NCBI RefSeq assembly: GCF_002505485.1
Contig: NZ_DAVG01000109.1
Coordinates: forward strand, 1-36,363
Length of the DNA stretch: 36,363 nt
From: Methanosarcina sp. UBA5
GTDB lineage: Archaea; Halobacteriota; Methanosarcinia; Methanosarcinales; Methanosarcinaceae
Direction: 5' to 3'
The notes beneath the pieces are model-generated. The model was not told where the DNA came from, ran no database searches, and saw nothing but the letters and a program-made list of their open reading frames with translations. The position numbers and the translations under genes were made by a program. Positions 1 through 8,521 of the stretch are shown piece after piece. Numbering within the stretch: the first letter of the stretch is position 1; each line of letters opens with the position of its first letter.

Positions 1-421
1 AGATCGCAGCCGAACGAAGGGCCTGTTCGACAATGCCGTCAAGATTTTTCTTGTTTGCGCCATGTATACGCGGTCCGTACGCGACATTATCATAAATCGA
101 CATCGGAAAAGGGTTGGGTTTCTGGAAAACCATGCCCACTTTTTTTCGAAGGTCAACAACATCAATATCTGACCCGTAGATATCCTTACCTTCTATGGAA
201 ACCTTACCTTCAACTCTGCAGTTCTTTATCAGATCATTCATCCTGTTTAAACAGCGGATGAAAGTGGACTTGCCACAGCCTGAAGGGCCTATAAGGGCAG
301 TTACGCTGTTTCTGGGGATCTGCATGGAGACGCTCTTGAGCGCCTGCTTCTCCCCGTACCACAGATTAAGGTTTTCTACTTCTATCTGGGGTTGAGATGC
401 GTTTTGAACAGCTTCAGTCAT
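1..421 (-). CDS. pstB: Phosphate ABC transporter ATP-binding protein PstB (partial, N-terminal 140 residues)
   Basis: This is the cytoplasmic ATPase that drives high-affinity phosphate import through PstC/PstA. Translating the minus strand from the ATG at 419-421 gives MTEAVQNASQPQIEVENLNL, followed by the Walker A motif GPSGCGKST and the PstB-typical stretch NRMNDLI...VEGKV. The Q-loop region VFQKPNPFPMSIYDNVAYGP is highly characteristic of PstB. The reading frame is open to the window edge, so the ABC signature, Walker B and stop lie outside. It is the fourth gene of a pstS-pstC-pstA-pstB order and starts 54 nt after the pstA stop codon. Assignment to PstB rather than another ABC ATPase rests on both the motif and the context. 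Confidence 0.96.
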   Translation of the reverse strand, partial: MTEAVQNASQPQIEVENLNLWYGEKQALKSVSMQIPRNSVTALIGPSGCGKSTFIRCLNRMNDLIKNCRVEGKVSIEGKDIYGSDIDVVDLRKKVGMVFQKPNPFPMSIYDNVAYGPRIHGANKKNLDGIVEQALRSAAI

Positions 422-475
422 TTAGGGACCTCATTATCATATAAAATTCTGATACCTTATTAATAAAACTCAAAA

Positions 476-1333
476 TCAAATTTTCAGTTTGTTCCTGTAG
501 TGCCTACGAATCAGAACGGCTATAAGATTTAAACCCAGCACAATAAGCAACAGGACCAGAGCTGTTCCATATTGAATAGGCCTGGTTTTTTCAATATTTG
601 TTCCGGCCGTTGCAAGCACAAAAAGGTGGTAAGGAAGCGCCATAAACTGGGAATAGATTGAATCAGGCATCCTTGGCAAAAAGTAAGCAACCCCTGTGAA
701 AAGGATAGGAGCAGTTTCTCCTGCAACCCTTCCTATACTCAGCACTGATCCTGTAACAATTCCTGGTATGGCAGCTGGCAGCACCACATGCCTGATTGTC
801 TGCCATTTACTGACCCCAAGTGCAAGGGAAGATTCCCGATATTCTTTAGGAACCGTTATCAAGGCTTCTTCAGTAGAACGGATAATTACCGGAAGAATAA
901 GAAGAGCAAGCGTAAGAGAGGACGAGAGCAAGGAAGAACCAAAACCAAAATATTTCACAAATAGTGCAAGCCCGAAAAGCCCGAAGACTACAGAAGGAGT
1001 TCCTGCAAGGTTGTTGATTGCCATTTCGATTAACCAGGTAGTGCGGGTTTCTCCTGCATACTCATTCAGGTATATGGCAGCCAGAATTCCCATCGGAACA
1101 GCCACAATCATTGAGCCTATGATAAGGTATATGGTACCTACAATTGCCGGATAGATCCCTCCCCCAGTCATCATCCGGTTGGGCATTTGAGTAAGGAACT
1201 CGATATCAATTGCTCTGTATCCGTTTAAGATGATATAGCCCAAGATAACTAACACGAAACCTGCGACTATTAAGGTAGAAAGAGTCAGCAGGGAAAAAGC
1301 GATTTTTTCACTGGTTTTCGAACTCAAACCCAT
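476..1333 (-). CDS. pstA: Phosphate ABC transporter permease PstA
   Basis: One of the two inner-membrane permease subunits of the Pst phosphate importer, 285 residues from the chosen start. It has six hydrophobic segments, the first at about residues 10-35. The cytoplasmic EAA-type loop reads ALGVSKWQTIRHVVLPAAIPG and is followed by the PstA/PstC hallmark GRVAGETAP. A TTG at 1337-1339 would extend the frame by two residues, but the ATG at 1331-1333 lies about 7 nt behind an AGGTGGA Shine-Dalgarno, so I use it. The pstC stop codon ends 2 nt upstream, which implies translational coupling within the operon. Confidence 0.95.
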   Translation of the reverse strand: MGLSSKTSEKIAFSLLTLSTLIVAGFVLVILGYIILNGYRAIDIEFLTQMPNRMMTGGGIYPAIVGTIYLIIGSMIVAVPMGILAAIYLNEYAGETRTTWLIEMAINNLAGTPSVVFGLFGLALFVKYFGFGSSLLSSSLTLALLILPVIIRSTEEALITVPKEYRESSLALGVSKWQTIRHVVLPAAIPGIVTGSVLSIGRVAGETAPILFTGVAYFLPRMPDSIYSQFMALPYHLFVLATAGTNIEKTRPIQYGTALVLLLIVLGLNLIAVLIRRHYRNKLKI

Positions 1334-1335
1334 GA

Positions 1336-2226
1336 TCAATCCACCTTGAAACGATATTTCTTTTTAATTGAATCCGCAATCAGGTTAATCAGGAAAGTAA
1401 TGATAAAAAGTACGGACCCGACAGCGAAGAGAGCATGGAAGTGATCACTTCCCTGAGGAACTTCCCCCATTTCAAGTGCTATTGTGGCGGTCATTGTCCT
1501 CACAGGATCAAGAAGTCCTCCTGGAAAAGAAGGGATTATTCCAGCATTTCCAGTGACCATCATAAGGGTCATTGTTTCTCCTATAGCCCTTCCCACCCCA
1601 AGCATTACCGCCGCTGAGATTCCCGATAGAGCCGCAGGAATTATGACCTTGTATATAGTCTGCCATCTTGTAGCTCCAAGAGCAAGCGAACCCTGCTTGA
1701 GTGTGCTGGGAACCGAGCTTATCGCATCTTCTGAAATGGTAATGATTGTAGGAAGTGCCATAATTCCCAGCATAATAGAGCCTGTAAGGGCAGTCTGTCC
1801 CGTAGGCAGATTGAGAGTTTCCCGTATAAGAGGAACCAGCACAACAAGCCCAAAGAACCCGTAAACAACAGAAGGAATGCCTGCCAGAATCTCGATAAAG
1901 GGTTTTAGAAGATCCGCAACTTTAGGGTGTGCCAGCTCAGATATATATACCGCAGAAGCGATTCCTAGAGGAACTGAAAATAGAATCGCCCCGACAGTTA
2001 CAAGAAGGGAGCCCAAAAGCAAAGGCAGTAGCCCGAACTGCTTGTTTACAGATGTTGGATACCAGAATTTGCCTGTGAGAAAATCCATAAGAGATATTTC
2101 TTTAAAAAGAAGTAGACTATCCCTGAATAGAAATAGACATATGAGAAAAAGGACTACAACCGTAAGAGTGCTTATAAAGAAAAGCACATATTTGATTCCT
2201 TCTTCTTTATAATTTCTGATAAACAT
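1336..2226 (-). CDS. pstC: Phosphate ABC transporter permease PstC
   Basis: Second permease subunit of the Pst importer, 296 residues with about six transmembrane segments. The coupling-loop motif ALGATRWQTIYKVIIPAALSG and the downstream GVGRAIGETM are typical of PstC. The longest frame reaches back to a TTG at 2253, but the ATG at 2224-2226 (protein start MFIRNYKEEG) is preceded by AGGAG at a spacing of 5 nt, so the nine extra residues are probably not translated. It follows pstS by 30 nt in the same operon. Confidence 0.95.
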   Translation of the reverse strand: MFIRNYKEEGIKYVLFFISTLTVVVLFLICLFLFRDSLLLFKEISLMDFLTGKFWYPTSVNKQFGLLPLLLGSLLVTVGAILFSVPLGIASAVYISELAHPKVADLLKPFIEILAGIPSVVYGFFGLVVLVPLIRETLNLPTGQTALTGSIMLGIMALPTIITISEDAISSVPSTLKQGSLALGATRWQTIYKVIIPAALSGISAAVMLGVGRAIGETMTLMMVTGNAGIIPSFPGGLLDPVRTMTATIALEMGEVPQGSDHFHALFAVGSVLFIITFLINLIADSIKKKYRFKVD

Positions 2227-2256
2227 AACTGCTCCTGAGATATCTTTTTTCAAACT

Positions 2257-3159
2257 TTACTTTTTTATTGGGAAGTACCCCACCTCACTTACCAGGTTTT
2301 GTCCTTTCTTACTCATTACAAAGTCAATGAATTCTTTTGTGAGGCCTGAAGGTTCTCCATTCGTGTAGAAATAGAGAAGCCTTGAAAGTGGGTATGCACC
2401 GCTGGTAATGTTCTCAGGACTTGGAGCCACAGAGCCATTCCCTCTATTAAGGTTTAAGCCCTTTACACTTCCATCAAGATATGCAACACCGATGTATCCA
2501 ATTGCATTGGGATTTTGAGAAACCTCACCCATAATTCCTCCTGTAGCTGGCTGTGTAAGCGCATCAGGACGGAATTCATCCCCATGCAAAACCTCTTCTT
2601 TAAAATATTCATAAGTTCCAGAACTACTATCTCTAGAGATGGCTACAATCGGCTTATCCTCACCACCAACCTCTTTCCAGTTGCTGATGCTCCCATTATA
2701 AATGCCGCGTAACTGATCAAAGGTAAGTTCAGAAACAGGATTCTGTGGATTTACAATTACCGAAATTCCATCATAAGCAATAGCATGTTCTACAGGATTG
2801 ATTCCATTTGCTCTGGCAGCTTTTATTTCTTCAGCTTTTATCTCTCGGGATGCAGTAGCAATGTCTACTTCACCGTCAATGAGCGCTGTGATTCCCACAC
2901 CAGATCCACCTCCAGCTACTGATACACTTTTTTTAGGATTTTCCTTCATGAATTCTTCAGCTTCAGCCTGTGCAAGGGGCAAAACCGTATCTGAGCCTTT
3001 CAGAGTAATTTCCTGTGCTCCAGCATTTTCTGAAGATGTTTTTTTCGCAGGGAAAGAGTCTTTACTGTTTTCGCTTCCAGTACATCCAATTCCCAGGAAA
3101 ACAAGTCCAAGCACAAATAATGTGAAGATTATATAACCTTTTTTTAATCGGTCTACCAT
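2257..3159 (-). CDS. pstS: Phosphate-binding lipoprotein PstS
   Basis: Extracytoplasmic phosphate-binding component of the Pst transporter, 300 residues. The N-terminus is a lipoprotein signal: basic residues, a hydrophobic core, then lipobox LGIGC with the lipidated Cys at residue 26, so the protein should be tethered to the outer face of the membrane. The mature part has the PstS ligand-binding signatures GSDTVLPLAQ near residue 54 and SRDSSSGTYEYF further on, and ends with a typical SKKGQNLVSEVGYFP tail. It is first in the operon and has a GGAG Shine-Dalgarno. A TATA-like element lies about 90 nt upstream of the ATG. Expression is probably phosphate-responsive by family analogy; no operator was proven. 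Confidence 0.96.
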   Translation of the reverse strand: MVDRLKKGYIIFTLFVLGLVFLGIGCTGSENSKDSFPAKKTSSENAGAQEITLKGSDTVLPLAQAEAEEFMKENPKKSVSVAGGGSGVGITALIDGEVDIATASREIKAEEIKAARANGINPVEHAIAYDGISVIVNPQNPVSELTFDQLRGIYNGSISNWKEVGGEDKPIVAISRDSSSGTYEYFKEEVLHGDEFRPDALTQPATGGIMGEVSQNPNAIGYIGVAYLDGSVKGLNLNRGNGSVAPSPENITSGAYPLSRLLYFYTNGEPSGLTKEFIDFVMSKKGQNLVSEVGYFPIKK

Positions 3160-3513
3160 CTTGGGTACTCCACTGAGAAGTAATGAATCAATAATTTAGA
3201 TCAATTCAAGTTGTTACCATTATAACCCACAATAAAAGAGAGAAATATATAAAGATTCGCTTCATATATTATAGAGAGGTATATATAGAGTAGAAATATA
3301 AAATAGAATGGTGTGATATATATATTATATATAAAATATATAGTAAGCGAGAGGAAACCATTTTAAGGAAGATCAATATAAGAGTTCAATGGCAGGGAAA
3401 AATAAGTTAAGGCCCCAGAAATGGAAGAGAAATAAGATATAGGCAAATTTATTAGTGCATAATAGAATCCAATACTCAAAAGAATATAGAAACTCAGAAT
3501 AAAAAAGGCAGGC
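3160..3513. promoter_or_regulatory. Upstream region of pstS with an AT-rich tract, also the region downstream of polB
   Basis: This spacer lies between the polB stop and the pstS start, with both genes on the minus strand. The part nearest pstS holds its promoter. From about 3260 to 3345 there is a very AT-rich, partly alternating TA tract (repeated TATATATA runs) with no coding content. The part from 3363 is an open frame without protein-like composition and is probably the polB 3' trailer. Confidence 0.6.
3243..3254 (-). promoter_or_regulatory. Putative TATA box of the pst operon
   Basis: On the minus strand this reads CTTTATATATTT, a good archaeal box A, followed by a pyrimidine tract. 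Initiation about 25 nt downstream would give a 5' leader of roughly 65 nt before pstS. A very similar sequence lies upstream of the PhoU-family gene at 25715-25726. Confidence 0.5.
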
Positions 3514-6312
3514 TCAGAAATCGAACAGGGAACTCTGAGCTGCATTCCCATTCTCCTTAAATACATTCTGTTCCTGAGCCTTTACCTTACTTTCCTTTTT
3601 TAAAGAGGGCTTTTCCTGTATCTTTACTTCAGGCTTCTTAGCTTCAAAATCAAATAATCCTTTCTGCCTGGAATCGAAGTCAAGTGAAGACATCTTAACC
3701 CCAAAAACTTCAAGAATGCGTTCCACCGGTGGGAGTATCTGCTTCTTAATATAGTAATCGACATCTATCGGGATATTGTGTTCCCTGACATAGTCCGGAT
3801 CTTCGGCCCGATCAACAAAGAGCCCTTTTCCTGCAATAATTACAAAAGGTATTCTTGTACCTATAGAAGGTACGACGCCAGTCCGTTTTTTCAGATTTTC
3901 CACAACTGTAAGGTGAGGCTGCTTGTTCTTGTAGCTCTCCATTTTCCGTGTAAGGGTACGTGTGAGAACAAGACTTTCGATAATCTCTGAATCTCTTGCC
4001 GGGTCAAGGTTCCTGACCTTACTAACTATCTGACGGACATGCTCCACAGCCTGATCAACATCACCTTTTATAAGCACAAGCTCAAGCACCCTGTTGAGGG
4101 TTACCGAGGTTAGTTCGCACCAATCCCTTCGAACAGTCTCCATACCCTTGACCTTAATTTTATCTTCCCACCCTGAATTTCTGGGCTCAAAAAACCAGAG
4201 AGCATAGCGTTTTTTTGCGATAAGAAGAGCACGTTTCGCAATGGATTCGAATTCAAGTTCCATTGGATCGGGCAAGGACGCAGAAACAATACTCGCAAGC
4301 CTGTTACCTATAAGGCTAATATCTTCAAGAGATAGATCTCCTCTGGATTTACAGTGAACAAAGACACTGTCTGTATCCCCATAGGCAACCGACAGTTCAA
4401 CTACCCTATCCTGGGGAGAGAGTTCTCCGGCTTCATTTACGAGTAAAGCGGCTCTATCCCTGAGAATGATTTTCCCTATAGTGCTGTTGATAATTTCCCT
4501 CGTGTTCAGAATATTGCTTCTTCCAAAACTGGTTACGGCATTTGCAAGCGTCAGGCTGTAAAGCCTTGCCCGGGCATATCCGGAGTACCCATAAAAGCTG
4601 TTTAACAGGATTTTCAGAGCGAGTTGAGTAGCATCAAGAACCCTATACTCATTTTCATTAGAGGTTCCCCTCATCCTTTTCTTTGTCTGTGTCCTCTTAT
4701 TAAGCAAATCTTCGAGGATAGAAGGCACGATTCCTTTGTAAGTCTCAGGAGGAACAAACTCTCCACCGAACGGAGGTCTGATGGTCCGCCCATCGGGCCT
4801 GTCACCTGTAACTACTGTAGTATAGCATAGGTTATGTGCCATCATTATAGTTGGGTAGAGGGACTTGTAGTCAAGAATAAGCACATTTTCCAGCAAGCCC
4901 TTATGAGGTTCCAGGACTTCCCCACCTTTGAGATCAGAACTCATTTCATATCTTTCGGCCGAAACTCCGTCATCAGGTTTTGGAAGGAGGACTCGATCGC
5001 GGAGCCCGAACTCCCGGAGAAGAAGTGTTTCAACCATCGAAGTCTGACCTCCGTCAACGGTTTCCTGAAGCAGGCTTCCGCTTACCTGGGCAAGAGCGAT
5101 ATATTTGTCAAGGAGTCTTAAGTTAAGGATAAGTTCAAGGGCAAGCTCTGCATCCCTGCGTGAGTAATCGACGAATTTTTTGAATTTTTCCCCTTTATCA
5201 AGCCAGTATTCTTCCATTTCAAGAGGGGGCACATCCAGTTTTTCTCGGCTCAGAAGTTCCTTTGAAACAGCGCGCAGAGTGTACTGCTTCAGACTGAAAG
5301 CCCTTCTTACTAGAGGAAGCGCATCCACAACCACTCGGCCTTTCATTTCGGTGCGGGTAATTAGCCCGAATTTTCTGTAACCTATTTTACTGCCGTCCCG
5401 ACCGACAACAGGATTTATTACTTCCCCTTTCGCAACCAGAGTTTTGACTCTGTCCGTTATGTAAGGGATATCAAAATCCTGGTGATTATATCCCACTACA
5501 ATATCAGGGTCGTACTCGCAGAAGATCTCGAAAAAGCGGTTTAGCATCTCGGTCTCGTCCTTGAAGGAAAGAACATCGGAATTTAGACCTTCCGCAGGTT
5601 TTGCCAGAAGCACAAGGGTTTTATGCCCTTTATACTCCGGCTCGAAGGAAAAGCTGATCATGATTATAGGGGAAACGTCGGGAGAGGGCATTCCTCCATC
5701 AAAAGGTAGGCACTCTATATCAAAAGCTAGATACTTCAGGGGGGCGAGGGTAAGATTTTCAACTTTATTTAATCCGGACGTAAGGATTGAAGCGTCACAT
5801 GCAAACTTTTCACAGTGAGAAGTACCTGAGCCATTTGCCCGGATATATCTTGCAGGGTCAACAGCTTCTCCTTCTGTAGATACCCAGACCATACCTCCAA
5901 GATCTCTGTCAATTAAAAAACGGTTTCTGAAGAGAATATCAGTCTCATAGACCTCCCATTTGCCTTCAGCCTTCAGTACTTCTTGGAGCTTCAGAATCTC
6001 GTCCCTGATCTCGGGCACCTCTCTGGGCAGGTGGGTAGTAACCTTGAGCATCTTTATTTTTGTTTTTTGATACCCAATAGGCTCAAATTTTTCAACAATC
6101 TCGACTTTTTTAACTTGCAAAAAAGTATCTTCGATAAGCCTGGCTACAGCATTAAGGTCTCCAGAAGCCTTGAGATAAAAATAAGGTTCAAAATCGGGAA
6201 CAAAACAGCAAACGCTCTTCCCGTCCGCTCCCCTGCCAAAGAGGCGGATTACGGGGCTGCTGTCATTAATGACTTCATAGTCTGCATCCAAGATCTGGAA
6301 ATCCATAGGCAT
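3514..6312 (-). CDS. polB: Family B DNA-directed DNA polymerase with proofreading exonuclease
   Basis: Replicative/repair polymerase, 932 residues. The exonuclease domain has Exo I FDIE (D198, E200), Exo II GYNHQDFD (N276, D281) and Exo III YSRRDAE (D387). The polymerase domain has motif A DYKSLYP (D481), motif B KILLNSFYGY (K567, N571) and motif C YGDTDS (644-649), so all catalytic residues are present. The protein is longer than Pyrococcus-type PolB because of a lysine-rich C-terminal tail of about 60 residues. That tail carries two PCNA-interaction-like motifs, QKGLFDF (883-889) and QSSLFDF (the last seven residues). The start could be the ATG at 6312 or the one at 6306. Neither has a Shine-Dalgarno, and a TATA-like element sits about 24 nt upstream, so the message may be leaderless. 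Confidence 0.97.
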   Translation of the reverse strand: MPMDFQILDADYEVINDSSPVIRLFGRGADGKSVCCFVPDFEPYFYLKASGDLNAVARLIEDTFLQVKKVEIVEKFEPIGYQKTKIKMLKVTTHLPREVPEIRDEILKLQEVLKAEGKWEVYETDILFRNRFLIDRDLGGMVWVSTEGEAVDPARYIRANGSGTSHCEKFACDASILTSGLNKVENLTLAPLKYLAFDIECLPFDGGMPSPDVSPIIMISFSFEPEYKGHKTLVLLAKPAEGLNSDVLSFKDETEMLNRFFEIFCEYDPDIVVGYNHQDFDIPYITDRVKTLVAKGEVINPVVGRDGSKIGYRKFGLITRTEMKGRVVVDALPLVRRAFSLKQYTLRAVSKELLSREKLDVPPLEMEEYWLDKGEKFKKFVDYSRRDAELALELILNLRLLDKYIALAQVSGSLLQETVDGGQTSMVETLLLREFGLRDRVLLPKPDDGVSAERYEMSSDLKGGEVLEPHKGLLENVLILDYKSLYPTIMMAHNLCYTTVVTGDRPDGRTIRPPFGGEFVPPETYKGIVPSILEDLLNKRTQTKKRMRGTSNENEYRVLDATQLALKILLNSFYGYSGYARARLYSLTLANAVTSFGRSNILNTREIINSTIGKIILRDRAALLVNEAGELSPQDRVVELSVAYGDTDSVFVHCKSRGDLSLEDISLIGNRLASIVSASLPDPMELEFESIAKRALLIAKKRYALWFFEPRNSGWEDKIKVKGMETVRRDWCELTSVTLNRVLELVLIKGDVDQAVEHVRQIVSKVRNLDPARDSEIIESLVLTRTLTRKMESYKNKQPHLTVVENLKKRTGVVPSIGTRIPFVIIAGKGLFVDRAEDPDYVREHNIPIDVDYYIKKQILPPVERILEVFGVKMSSLDFDSRQKGLFDFEAKKPEVKIQEKPSLKKESKVKAQEQNVFKENGNAAQSSLFDF

Positions 6313-6445
6313 GGTTTACGTTTTTAGATAGACATATAACTTTTGTTGTACTTTTGAAAAACAGGATTCTATTTTCGAGAAAGCCCGTAGAATTTGAGAT
6401 GAGAAATAGAAGAACTTCAAGTTGAAACCCCAGAAAGGAAGAACT

Positions 6446-8500
6446 TCAAGTTGAAAAACTGCCTGAAGAAACCGAAAATTCAAAAGGAGCTGAAGATCTA
6501 ACAGCTTCAATTATCGAATCTGCCTTCAGGTCCTCAAGTGCAAGATATCTGGCTCCAAGCGCACTGGAAATTTCCTGAGCGAGCCCGAACTTAATCATGC
6601 TGCTTTCCGTATCAATAACTGCAGATTGTATGCATTCCTTTCGGAACATGGAAGCTATTGTTTTCGTCTCCTGGATAGGAGGTTCCCCATTCATACTGAC
6701 ATTTGCCCTCCCATCAGAGATTAAAACCATAAACGGACAGGTATCTGGATCGCGGCGGAGTTCTGCCTGTATGGTTTCATAGCCTTTCATCAGCCCATGG
6801 GAAAGAGGAGTCTTTCCTCCGGTTGGCAATTCCTCCAGATACTTTTGTGCCATTTCCACACTGGATGTTGGCGGCAGCAACAGCTCTGCCTCTGAGCCCT
6901 TAAAAGCAATAAGCCCCACTTTATCACGTTTCTGGTAGGCATCCATCAACATTGAAAGCACTGCACCTTTAGAGGCTACCATCCGCTGTTGGGCCCCCAT
7001 AGAACCACTGGCATCCACAACAAAGAGTACAAGGTTACCTATCCTTTTCTCCCGTATTTTATTTCGAAAATCCGAGTCGTGGATTACTATGGAGTTTCCG
7101 TTTTTTTCCCTTACAAGCTGGTAAGGTGCAGCTGCCCTTAGTGTGGCATCAAAAGCCAGATCCGTGGTTTTTTCCTCGGGAATTTTACTCTTAATATATC
7201 TCCCTTTTTTGGAGCTGGAAAGAGTTTTGCTGCGCCGACCGGATCCATTTCGGTTATTTCTGCGAAAATCAGGAGACAACTGCTTTATCTGGTAACTTTC
7301 TCCGGTTGTAAAAATAGTTTCTGAGGAAGCATCCGGCTGTTCCCCGACGCTATCCTGTGGGTTATCTGATTTCTGCTCTTCGGGATGGAACTGTTCTTTT
7401 CCTGACTGCTCATTATGCTCTTTTTTTTGCTGTTCGTGTTTCTTTTTTTCTTTTTCCTTTTCTTTTTCCCTTTGTTTCTCTATACTCTCATTCAGTTTAT
7501 CCTGCTTATCAGAATGATTATCAAACGGTTTTCTGCGCATACGGTGAGGAAGAACTAATTCTGCAGATTCTTTTACATCCTCTTCAAGAACCTCAGTCCT
7601 GCCGTTGAAAGCTGCAAGCGTGATTGAGGTTTTCATCATTGTGATGTCCGCCCTGTGCCCATCGACCCCCATATCAACACAAATCTGGCTAATCAATTCA
7701 AGCATGCTATCCGAGATCCTCACTTCAGGAAGTAATTTTTGCGCCAGAAGGATCTGCCCGCAAAGCTCGGCCTCTGCAGCCTGCCAGCTTGCTGCAAAAG
7801 CTTCAGGATCGGTCTCATAACTGAGCCTGTATTTGATAAGTTCCACTCTTCTGGCTACATCCATGATTCCTTTAATATCCACACATAAACCGAAACGGTC
7901 AAGTAACTGGGGCCGAAGTTCTCCTTCTTCAGGGTTCATGGTACCTACAAGCACAAAATTCGCAGGATGGGAGAATGAAATTCCTTCTCTTTCTACAGTG
8001 TTTACTCCCATTGCTGCCGAGTCAAGGAGCACATCTACAAGATGATCATCCAGAAGATTAATCTCATCCACGTACAGGATACCCCTGTGAGCATGGGCAA
8101 GTACCCCGGGTTCAAAGCGTTTTACCCCTTTCTTGATAGCATGTTCGATATCAAGAGTTCCTACAACCCGATCTTCGGTGGCACTTACAGGCAGATCCAC
8201 AACTTTCATTTTTACAGAAGAGCTCTTAAGAGTCCCAGTTTTTACCTTTTCCAGGCATTCTTCACACATTGCGCTCATATCATGAGGATTACAGCGGAAT
8301 TTACAGCCTTCAACTACCTCGATTTCAGGCAAGAGATTGGCCAGAGCTCTGACTGCTGTTGACTTGGCAGTCCCTTTTTCACCCCTGATCAGAACCCCTC
8401 CTACTTTTGGGTTAATAGCATTCAGGATCAGGGCTTTCTTCATTTTCTCCTGTCCGACTATTGCAGTAAAAGGGTAAATAGTAATAGTATGGATTTTCAT
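6446..8500 (-). CDS. Magnesium/cobalt-chelatase-type ATPase, fused I and D subunits (AAA+ plus VWA)
   Basis: Motor subunit of a tetrapyrrole metal chelatase, 684 residues, with the ChlI/BchI and ChlD/BchD parts in one chain. The N-terminal AAA+ domain has Walker A GEKGTAKST (40-48), Walker B ILYVDEINLL (141-150) and a four-cysteine cluster (C66, C70, C79, C82) that may bind metal. A lysine/glutamate/glutamine-rich linker at about 335-385 leads to a C-terminal VWA domain with an intact MIDAS motif DASGSMG (D496, S498, S500). The start has GAGGT about 6 nt upstream. The obvious partner is the CobN-type large subunit at 14685-18602 on the other strand. The metal and substrate cannot be read from sequence; magnesium is only the family name. 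Confidence 0.9.
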   Translation of the reverse strand: MKIHTITIYPFTAIVGQEKMKKALILNAINPKVGGVLIRGEKGTAKSTAVRALANLLPEIEVVEGCKFRCNPHDMSAMCEECLEKVKTGTLKSSSVKMKVVDLPVSATEDRVVGTLDIEHAIKKGVKRFEPGVLAHAHRGILYVDEINLLDDHLVDVLLDSAAMGVNTVEREGISFSHPANFVLVGTMNPEEGELRPQLLDRFGLCVDIKGIMDVARRVELIKYRLSYETDPEAFAASWQAAEAELCGQILLAQKLLPEVRISDSMLELISQICVDMGVDGHRADITMMKTSITLAAFNGRTEVLEEDVKESAELVLPHRMRRKPFDNHSDKQDKLNESIEKQREKEKEKEKKKHEQQKKEHNEQSGKEQFHPEEQKSDNPQDSVGEQPDASSETIFTTGESYQIKQLSPDFRRNNRNGSGRRSKTLSSSKKGRYIKSKIPEEKTTDLAFDATLRAAAPYQLVREKNGNSIVIHDSDFRNKIREKRIGNLVLFVVDASGSMGAQQRMVASKGAVLSMLMDAYQKRDKVGLIAFKGSEAELLLPPTSSVEMAQKYLEELPTGGKTPLSHGLMKGYETIQAELRRDPDTCPFMVLISDGRANVSMNGEPPIQETKTIASMFRKECIQSAVIDTESSMIKFGLAQEISSALGARYLALEDLKADSIIEAVRSSAPFEFSVSSGSFST

Positions 8501-8521
8501 AATTTAACCTCAGTATATCTT

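Noticed and set aside
3260..3345. Alternating TA-rich tract upstream of pstS as a possible origin or repeat element
   Set aside because: There is no phased unit, no origin-box motif and no replication initiator gene nearby; it fits ordinary AT-rich promoter DNA.
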